In this document: in pieces, positions 11,586 to 17,764 of the stretch
How positions within the stretch are numbered: the first letter of the stretch is position 1
Layout of the letters: each line of letters opens with the position of its first letter
IMG/VR virus record: IMGVR_UViG_3300031857_001446
Span: 1 to 23,228 of that record
Direction: 5' to 3' (one strand)
DNA: 23,228 nucleotides
DNA from: a virus
Notes under the pieces: generated by a model
Told to the model about the DNA's origin: nothing
Seen by the model: only the letters and a program-made list of their open reading frames with translations
The model's database searches: none
Program-made: the position numbers and the translations under genes

Positions 11586-13037
11586 ATGAACTATTTTCTC
11601 GAAAAGTACCCCTTCAAGAACAAGCCGTACCTGCATCAAGCTGCGTATCTGCAGCGGTTCTGGGAGGACCCCGCCGTTGCTCTGTTCGCAGACATGGGCA
11701 CTGGCAAGAGCTTCATGCTCATCAACAATGCTGCCATGCTCTACGACAGGGGCAAGATCAACTCCATGCTGGTCGTTGCTCCGAAGGGCGTCTATCGTAA
11801 CTGGTACACCGGGCAAATACCAGAACACATGCCTGAGCATATACCCTACACCATCGCATGCTGGTCCCCGTCACCGCGCAGGGCCGAGCGCGAGGAGATG
11901 GACAGGATGCTCAACGCAGTGGACACGCTGCGCATCTTGGTCATGAACATCGAGGCGTTCAGCACGGACAAGGGGGTGATGTACGCTCGCACCTTCTTGC
12001 GGGTGACCCGGTCTTACATGGCCATCGACGAGAGCACCACCATCAAGACGCCCAAGGCCAAGCGCACAGCCAACATCGTCAAGGTAGGCAAGGATGCCAG
12101 CTACCGGCGCATCGCTACGGGCTCGCCAGTGACCAAGAGCCCGCTGGACCTGTTCAGCCAGTGCTCCTTCCTGTCCAACAACTTCCTCGGCTACGACAGC
12201 TTCTACGCCTTCCAGGCCCGCTACGCTGTGCTGGTCGAGCGCAAGATGGCCACGCACACGTTCAAGCAGATCGTGGGCTATCGCCACCTCGATGAGCTAC
12301 AGGGCAAGCTCAACGACTTCAGTTTCCGGGTCACCAAGGAAGAGTGCCTAGACCTGCCAGAGAAGGTGTTCACGCGCCGCGACATTGAGTTGACCACTGA
12401 GCAGCGCAAGGCGTATGACCAGATGAAGCTGATGGCGCTCACGCTTATCGATGGCAACCTGATGTCCACCAACAATGCGCTCACGCAGATCATGCGCCTG
12501 CATCAGATCGTCTGCGGCCATGTGAAGTTCGACGATGGCAGGCAAGAAGACCTGCCCAACAACCGCGTCAAGGAGCTACTGTCCACCGTCGAGGAGTGCA
12601 ACGGCAAGATCATCATCTGGGCCAACTACCGGCGAGACATCGAGAACATCAAGAACGCCCTGGCAGAAGAGTACGGCATGACCACCGTGGCCACCTACTA
12701 CGGGGACACTGAGGCGGAGGACCGGCAGCGCATCGTCGAGCAGTTCCAAGACCCAAACAGCCCACTGCGTTTTTTCGTTGGAAACCCCCGCACAGGGGGA
12801 TATGGTTTGACCCTGACTGCCGCACACACCGTGATCTACTACAGCAACAATTTCGACCTTGAGGTCCGCCTGCAAAGTGAGGACCGAGCACACCGCATCG
12901 GCCAGACTAACAAGGTGACCTACATCGATTTCATCTGCCCGGGCACGGTGGACGAGCACATCGTCAAGGCTCTGCGCAACAAGATCAACATCGCCTCGCA
13001 GGTGCTGGGCGAAGAACTCAAGGAGTGGATTAAATGA
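11586..13037 (+). CDS. SNF2-like SF2 helicase/ATPase, 483 aa
   Basis: ATP-dependent translocation on DNA. Seen: Walker A ADMGTGKS (35-42), motif Ia VVAPKGVYRNW (63-73), motif II AIDESTTIK (146-154, DEST in place of DEAH), motif III ATGSP (177-181), motif V GGYGLTLTAAHTVIYYS (404-420), motif VI SEDRAHRIGQ (431-440). Known: the last two blocks are typical of SNF2-family proteins; compact phage forms are common. The start ATG 11586 follows AGAAAGGAAG; the frame stays open back to 11460, but that stretch covers the divergent promoter and the opposite gene. Inferred: with the adjacent nuclease (ATGA overlap at 13034) it may process recombination or replication intermediates. Confidence 0.92.
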   Translation: MNYFLEKYPFKNKPYLHQAAYLQRFWEDPAVALFADMGTGKSFMLINNAAMLYDRGKINSMLVVAPKGVYRNWYTGQIPEHMPEHIPYTIACWSPSPRRAEREEMDRMLNAVDTLRILVMNIEAFSTDKGVMYARTFLRVTRSYMAIDESTTIKTPKAKRTANIVKVGKDASYRRIATGSPVTKSPLDLFSQCSFLSNNFLGYDSFYAFQARYAVLVERKMATHTFKQIVGYRHLDELQGKLNDFSFRVTKEECLDLPEKVFTRRDIELTTEQRKAYDQMKLMALTLIDGNLMSTNNALTQIMRLHQIVCGHVKFDDGRQEDLPNNRVKELLSTVEECNGKIIIWANYRRDIENIKNALAEEYGMTTVATYYGDTEAEDRQRIVEQFQDPNSPLRFFVGNPRTGGYGLTLTAAHTVIYYSNNFDLEVRLQSEDRAHRIGQTNKVTYIDFICPGTVDEHIVKALRNKINIASQVLGEELKEWIK

Positions 13038-13771
13038 TGCTGGTGCCGTTTCGCAGCAAGTACGTCTACAAGCGACTGGAGCGCCTGGATAGGTCCTCGG
13101 GCCGTGTCTATCGGGCCGACATGGATGACATCCCCATGCCGTCAGTGACCACCATCCTTGATGCGACGAAGGACAAGAGCCACCTCAAAGATTGGGAAGA
13201 CCGCGTGGGCAAAGACGAGGCAGAGCGCATCCGCAACGATTCGGCCACCGTGGGCACGCACATGCACAACGTCATAGAGCGGCTGCTGCTCAATCGCCCT
13301 CTGGAGGTGCCCCGCACATGGCTGCATGTCAAGGGCTACCGCATGGGCCATCAACTTATCGAGCACTTCTTCCCGCATGTCGATGAGGTCTGGGGCGCGG
13401 AGGTATCGCTGTACGTCCCCAACACCTACGCAGGTACTTCAGATTGCGTTGGCATCTACAAGAAGAAGCCCAGCATCATGGACTTCAAGCAGACCAACAA
13501 GCCCAAGCGGCGCGAGTGGATCGAGGACTACTTCCTGCAACTGGCGGCGTATGCCGTGGCCCATGACAAGGTGCATGGGACCAGCATTGATCAGGGGGTG
13601 ATCATGATGATGAGCCAGGGTGGCGAGCCGCAGGAGTTCGTCACCGCTGGCCGGGAGTTCGACGGCTACAAGGATCAGTGGTGGCGCCGCGTGGAGCAGT
13701 ACCAAAAAAGAGGCCAGGAGCAAGAAGCTCCTGGCCAAAGTGCCATCGGTGGAGGTGGAGAAGCCTCCTGA
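13034..13771 (+). CDS. PD-(D/E)XK (Cas4/RecB-like) nuclease, 245 aa
   Basis: Probably a DNA exonuclease. Seen: GTHMHNVIERLL (75-86), E123 in GAEVSLYV, D137 in AGTSDCVGI, catalytic D150 and K152 in IMDFKQTNK, and Q169 to Y173 in LQLAAYA, the RecB-type motif order. No cysteine cluster, so no Cas4-type Fe-S centre. It is translated from an ATGA overlap with the SNF2-like gene. Odd: the last 21 residues (from K225) are Gln/Gly-rich and unlike the rest, and coincide with a run of six A and a perfect hairpin. In the +1 frame the tail reads KKLLAKVPSVEVEKPPEE and runs to 13841. Either the true tail is frameshifted or this end is degenerate. Confidence 0.9.
   Translation: MMLVPFRSKYVYKRLERLDRSSGRVYRADMDDIPMPSVTTILDATKDKSHLKDWEDRVGKDEAERIRNDSATVGTHMHNVIERLLLNRPLEVPRTWLHVKGYRMGHQLIEHFFPHVDEVWGAEVSLYVPNTYAGTSDCVGIYKKKPSIMDFKQTNKPKRREWIEDYFLQLAAYAVAHDKVHGTSIDQGVIMMMSQGGEPQEFVTAGREFDGYKDQWWRRVEQYQKRGQEQEAPGQSAIGGGGEAS
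13704..13736 (-). terminator. Intrinsic terminator for the leftward virion operon, inside the nuclease gene
   Basis: Perfect ten-base stem GGCCAGGAGC / GCTCCTGGCC (13712-13721 and 13727-13736) with a five-base loop. Read on the minus strand it is followed by TCTTTTTT (13711-13704). There is no T-run on the plus side, so it acts on transcripts from the structural genes. It lies within the last codons of the plus-strand nuclease gene. Confidence 0.85.
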
Positions 13772-13797
13772 GGAAGACGAGATGGCAACTGCAACCG

Positions 13798-13962
13798 TTA
13801 CTTTTTGCCTTTTGCGGCACGCATGTTGTCGATCAGGTTAGGGTACGGACGCCCCGCCTTCTTGGCCGCTGCTTTTGCAGCGGCTTTTTTACCTGAACTC
13901 AACTTCTCCGGAGGCCCAAGGTCCTTGGGCCGTGCTTTATCCCACACTGGTTTTTTCATCAT
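13798..13962 (-). CDS. Tiny Lys/Ala-rich basic phage protein, 54 aa
   Basis: Seen: ATG 13962 (or 13959, as two ATG codons are adjacent) with GAGG upstream, TAA at 13798-13800. Sequence: MMKKPVWDKARPKDLGPPEK, then SSGKKAAAKAAAKKAGRPYP and NLIDNMRAAKGKK. Known: short proteins starting KKPVWDK-RPKDLG with an Ala/Lys run occur near the end of structural operons in podovirus-like phages; role unknown. Inferred: histone-tail-like basic composition fits DNA binding or a virion component. Residues 27-33 (AAAKAAA) are encoded by the palindrome that forms the plus-strand terminator, so the repeat may partly reflect that constraint. Last gene before the minus-strand terminator. Confidence 0.75.
   Translation of the reverse strand: MMKKPVWDKARPKDLGPPEKLSSGKKAAAKAAAKKAGRPYPNLIDNMRAAKGKK
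13865..13890 (+). terminator. Intrinsic terminator for the helicase-nuclease transcript, inside the opposite gene
   Basis: Perfect eight-base stem GCCGCTGC / GCAGCGGC (13865-13872 and 13877-13884), TTTT loop, then TTTTTT (13885-13890) on the plus strand. It stands about 95 bases past the nuclease stop codon and lies within the coding sequence of the minus-strand basic protein. Confidence 0.9.
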
Positions 13963-13964
13963 AA

Positions 13965-14339
13965 TTACCTCAGCTTTCGAAGTTTGTAGAGGGTGCTCAG
14001 GAAGGTCTCAACTGCCCCGTCAATAAGATTTTGAATCGGGGTGTCTTTCTTGTCCACTGCGTCATAGCGCAGCTTCTCGATGTCGTCCATCAGGCTCTCA
14101 AGAGCCTTGGCCGGGTCCTCTTCATCAATCATCGGCAGATAGGGGATTTCGATGATGGTGTCGTGTCGCCCCTGATACGCCTCAGTGATCGCATCGGCCT
14201 GATCAATGATGGATGTGTAGAACTCGCCCAAAGCGGAGTGCTTGGAAAAGCTGCCTGCGCCTGTGACACGCAAGTGGGCCCGGTGAGCGTACTCCCGGGC
14301 CAGGAACATCGTGCCGATCAATCGTCCGACCATCTCCAT
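13965..14339 (-). CDS. Small Dps/ferritin-like phage protein (DUF5856-like), 124 aa
   Basis: Seen: start ATG 14339 with GGAG six bases upstream. Residues H19, H22, F31, H34, Y41, D46, D49 and E53 fall in a pattern (AHRAHLRVTGAGSFSKH, then EFYTSIIDQADAITEAY) like the first two helices of Dps proteins, where His, Asp and Glu bind iron. The rest is helical and acidic, ending KLRKLR. At 124 residues it is shorter than Dps (about 160). Known: phage proteins of this look are annotated as DUF5856. Inferred: a ferritin-like helical protein; iron binding is a hypothesis. Its place at the end of the virion operon suggests late expression. Confidence 0.7.
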   Translation of the reverse strand: MEMVGRLIGTMFLAREYAHRAHLRVTGAGSFSKHSALGEFYTSIIDQADAITEAYQGRHDTIIEIPYLPMIDEEDPAKALESLMDDIEKLRYDAVDKKDTPIQNLIDGAVETFLSTLYKLRKLR

Positions 14340-14350
14340 GATTTACTCCG

Positions 14351-17300
14351 TTATTGCTGTGGTCCTTGGATCGCGGCCTGTCGTTGCTGAAGCAAGCCAC
14401 TGATCGGATCGTTGGGGAACATGGCGGGATACATCAGGGGCACCTGACTTGACCCGCCTCCTTGCGGCGCCGGAGGCCGTGTGGGCAAGCGAGGGTTGAA
14501 GCTCACGCCCCTTGTGGGCGGTGCAGGAGGCAGATTACGCAGCATCGAGGAGGCTGTTTCACGGGGAACAATAGGCAACCCCTCCATCCCTGCGACAGGA
14601 GCCTCTTGGCCCTGCTGTGCCGTCTCGGTGGCCTTTTGCTGGATGCCCCGGCGTGCGGCCTCTGTCACGGCAGAAGGGCCGAGGGCCATGCCTTTGGAAA
14701 CACCGATCTCCTGCAGGTTTTTGAGGGCACGCTCGCCCTCCTTGGCAGTGCCAATGTGGGTGATGCTCTTGGCAAACTCTTCGCTCTCCAGGGCCTTGGT
14801 GAACAGGCGCTTGTACAACTCGTTTTCCAAGCTGCCGGTCATCCGGACCATCAGGGCCAAGGCGCCCGTCTCGGGAGAGATGCGGCCCACCATCGCTTCA
14901 CGCAGCGTGGTCGTGCCGAACTGGATGCCGAAGCCGAAGACGCGCTTGAGCGATTGATCGAGCGACTCAAAGGCAGGGATCTGGCCCGTAACGCTTGCAA
15001 AAGCATTGACCCTGCGCTGCAGGTCAGCCAAGGTCTTAAGGTCTTGAAGGTGGGTGGTCCCATCGAACAGGACTTTGAGCGACTTCTCATTGCCGTCAAG
15101 GAACGACTTCAGGGCTCCGCCGCCCTGTGCCCCTTCTGTAGCTATGTCATACACGGACCGGCGCAGAGAAGACAGCATCTCTGGGTCCTTGCCGACAACG
15201 TCCACCAACTTGCGCATGACCGCCGGATCGCGCAGCGCATCCGACAAGATCATGCGGGCATCGGCCTCCGGGCGGATAGCTTTGCCCAGCAGGCGATCAA
15301 GCTCGTTGTCCTGGGCAGCGACCACGCGCTTGTCAATCTCGCCCAGGCGCTTGACGTAGTCGTCGGCCAGCGCGACTTCGTCGTTGAGCTTGACCCTGAT
15401 GGTCTCTGGCAGCGCTTCAACGATGTTTCGGTTCTTGTCCAAGACACTACGAATCTTCTTCGGATCAACAACCCCGCTGTCGTTGACCACGCCCTTGGTT
15501 CGCAGCCAATCAACAGTGCCGTTGAGCAGCAGCTTCTGGGACTGTGGATCGTTGCCCAAGATCACGGAAACATCGCGCAGGTTCTCCGCCGTCTTGAAGG
15601 CGTTTCGCATCAGGTCTTCGTTGGGCAGCAGGTACTCCATGCCCCCCTTCTTAGTCTGCGTCATGAGCAGCGGCAGACTCCGGTCATACACCTGCTTGTA
15701 GTCATCGATCATGACCTTCAGCGCTTCGTACTCGCCCTTAAGCCGTGGCGTGTTGGTAAGAATAAGGTTTTCAACATCCCTGAACACGGCATTGCCCGTG
15801 TCCAGAATGCGCTGCGCATCGGTCTGGCGCACACGGCCATTTTTCATGGCCGCGTTATAGGATGTCAGGGCATCATTGCGGAACCGTTGGGCGGCGGTCA
15901 GGTAGTCCAGTGCCTCCGGTATGTTGATGTCAATCTTGGTGTTGGCCTCTGCAATCCGGGCAGCGTCCTCACGGATCTGCTGTGGATTGATCACGATCTT
16001 GCGACCAGGGATCAGCGCCGGGATAGAGATGTTTCCCTGTGCATCGGGGGAAGGCGCAAGTTCCGCGAGCCCCGGAGCGCGGCGCCCGCCCTTGGGCTTA
16101 TCACCACGAACAAGAGCATGCACCGAAGAGCGCAGCGCTTTGAGGATCGCAGGGTCCTTAAACGCCTCGCCCATGGTAGAAATCTGGCTGTCAATTGCAT
16201 CGTCAGTCAGGCTTTGGAGTGATGTGCGCTCAAGCCGCTCACGCTGACGAATCTGGCCCTGCACAAAGTTGTCGATCAACCGCACAGGCTCGGGCATGGC
16301 CATTCGCATCGACGGGCGCTCTGGGCTGTACTTGGAGATCAGCGACAGCGCTGCTCCCTCCATGTCCCGAGACTCAAACAAGGACTTGCCCTGTTCCCGA
16401 GTGGGCAGCGCAGTTCCGTCAGGGGCAGTGGCCTGCTTCAGGCCGATGCGAGACAGGACGTTCTGCCGCATCTTGTTGTCCATCTCCATGCTACTTTTGA
16501 TCACACCGCGAAGCTCATCATTGAGCATGTCGATGTTCTGTGGTCCGAGGCGCTCGGACACCGCAAGAATCTCCGCCTCCGTCATGTCCTTCTTCTGGCG
16601 CAGCAGGTTCTCAAAGAACGCTTGACGATCAGCCTGGGCCGCTTGGAAGGCATCCATTACAGGCTGACGGGCCTGCGGAGCAAGATTGCTGAACAGGCTA
16701 CTGAGGGCGGTCTGGTTCTGATTGATGCGCTCTTTGACCGACTCCAGATCCTTGGGCCCAAGCTGCTGCAAGAGCTTGAGCTTTTCCTGCACCAGGGGCG
16801 TGTACATCGTCTTCTCAGCAGCATCAAACACGAAACCTGCCTGCGCGAAACGAGGGTCGGCCAAGGCCACTTCGAGGGCCTTCAACGCCTCTTGTGCTTC
16901 CTTGCTCTCGGCAATCGGACCAAACACCTGAGACAGCTTGCGCTCGGCGTTTTTGATCAGCATGTTAGGGACTACCTTGACCACAGGCAGCTTCCAGAAG
17001 CCTGGGGCCGAGGACAGCACATCCTTTTCTACGTCACCCAAATCGGGAGCGCCAAGCTGGCCCTTCACAAACCGTGCGCCCTGGACCGTGGGGCTCATGT
17101 TGGCCAGCTTGCTGGCCGCTGAGAAGCCGCCAGACAGGGCCAGGGGAACGCCCACAAACGCGGCTGTCGGCAGCAGTTCCTTGAGCCAGACCTTCGATGG
17201 CTGGTCATCGGACACATTCTCTTCAACGGCCTGACGCAGCCCCTCCCAACCAGCACCAAAGGCCACATCCATGGCCAGGGCGCTCTTTGGGCTCCTTGCG

Positions 17301-17764
17301 ATCATGTCCATCGCATCCTTGGTCACCCCCCGCATCACCGTTGTAGCAGGGGTGGCAGCAGCGATTGCAGGACGCAAGGCAGCAGAGGCCCCCAGGATGC
17401 CGGTGAAGGGCAGGCCACCAGCAACGCCCCCTGCAATCGCACGGGCGTAGCGCTCACCAGAGTTCTTGGGCGCTACCTCACCGCGATTGAAGAACTTGGC
17501 GAACTGAAAGACCTGATCCTCATTGAGGCCCAGGCCTTTGCCAATGATCCGCTGAGCAGCATCGGGCAAGGAGAACAGGGCCGAGTTGAAGCCCCAAGAG
17601 GCGTTGTTGATCAGCCCTTTGACTTTGTCCGCACCCTCTGTGACTTGCTCAGGGGCCCCTGCCTTGAGAGGATTAACGGCAGTCGGGGCGCCCTCGGCGC
17701 GGCCAACAACCTCTCCGGTTGTCAGATCAACCAACTGCCCCTGAGTGTTGAGGATCGTTGCCAT
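14351..17764 (-). CDS. Very large internal-virion-type protein, 1137 aa
   Basis: Seen: start ATG 17764 shares one base with the previous stop (TAATG). The N-terminus has small-residue hydrophobic stretches at about 108-142 (AIAGGVAGGLPFTGILG) and 197-216 (LLPTAAFVGVPLALSGG); the middle, to about 1000, is almost all charged helix with coiled-coil potential; the end is Pro/Gly-rich (PPAPPTRGVSFNPRLP). No enzyme motif such as a transglycosylase is recognised. Known: podoviruses carry similarly large helical internal core proteins (as T7 gp15 and gp16) ejected with DNA. Inferred: such a role, from size, composition and position; the hydrophobic stretches could insert in the host membrane. Confidence 0.65.
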   Translation of the reverse strand: MATILNTQGQLVDLTTGEVVGRAEGAPTAVNPLKAGAPEQVTEGADKVKGLINNASWGFNSALFSLPDAAQRIIGKGLGLNEDQVFQFAKFFNRGEVAPKNSGERYARAIAGGVAGGLPFTGILGASAALRPAIAAATPATTVMRGVTKDAMDMIARSPKSALAMDVAFGAGWEGLRQAVEENVSDDQPSKVWLKELLPTAAFVGVPLALSGGFSAASKLANMSPTVQGARFVKGQLGAPDLGDVEKDVLSSAPGFWKLPVVKVVPNMLIKNAERKLSQVFGPIAESKEAQEALKALEVALADPRFAQAGFVFDAAEKTMYTPLVQEKLKLLQQLGPKDLESVKERINQNQTALSSLFSNLAPQARQPVMDAFQAAQADRQAFFENLLRQKKDMTEAEILAVSERLGPQNIDMLNDELRGVIKSSMEMDNKMRQNVLSRIGLKQATAPDGTALPTREQGKSLFESRDMEGAALSLISKYSPERPSMRMAMPEPVRLIDNFVQGQIRQRERLERTSLQSLTDDAIDSQISTMGEAFKDPAILKALRSSVHALVRGDKPKGGRRAPGLAELAPSPDAQGNISIPALIPGRKIVINPQQIREDAARIAEANTKIDINIPEALDYLTAAQRFRNDALTSYNAAMKNGRVRQTDAQRILDTGNAVFRDVENLILTNTPRLKGEYEALKVMIDDYKQVYDRSLPLLMTQTKKGGMEYLLPNEDLMRNAFKTAENLRDVSVILGNDPQSQKLLLNGTVDWLRTKGVVNDSGVVDPKKIRSVLDKNRNIVEALPETIRVKLNDEVALADDYVKRLGEIDKRVVAAQDNELDRLLGKAIRPEADARMILSDALRDPAVMRKLVDVVGKDPEMLSSLRRSVYDIATEGAQGGGALKSFLDGNEKSLKVLFDGTTHLQDLKTLADLQRRVNAFASVTGQIPAFESLDQSLKRVFGFGIQFGTTTLREAMVGRISPETGALALMVRMTGSLENELYKRLFTKALESEEFAKSITHIGTAKEGERALKNLQEIGVSKGMALGPSAVTEAARRGIQQKATETAQQGQEAPVAGMEGLPIVPRETASSMLRNLPPAPPTRGVSFNPRLPTRPPAPQGGGSSQVPLMYPAMFPNDPISGLLQQRQAAIQGPQQ

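Noticed and set aside
13712-13736. Hairpin as a terminator for the plus-strand nuclease transcript
   Set aside because: No T-run follows on the plus strand; the T-run is on the minus side, so it serves the leftward transcript.
13700-13736. Canonical -1 programmed frameshift at A6 plus hairpin
   Set aside because: The zero frame is CAA AAA AGA, which does not fit X XXY YYZ with re-pairing in both sites, and the hairpin begins with almost no spacer. Only an indel or +1 explanation remains open.
13034-13771. Cas4 proper
   Set aside because: The nuclease motifs fit the RecB-like group, but the four cysteines that bind the Cas4 iron-sulfur cluster are missing and there is no CRISPR context.
14462-16222. 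586-codon plus-strand ORF opposite the 1137-residue virion gene
   Set aside because: Its translation is rich in His, Leu, Arg and Gln without recognisable motifs, and it lies wholly antisense to a better ORF with ordinary composition and a proper junction. It is a shadow of codon bias.
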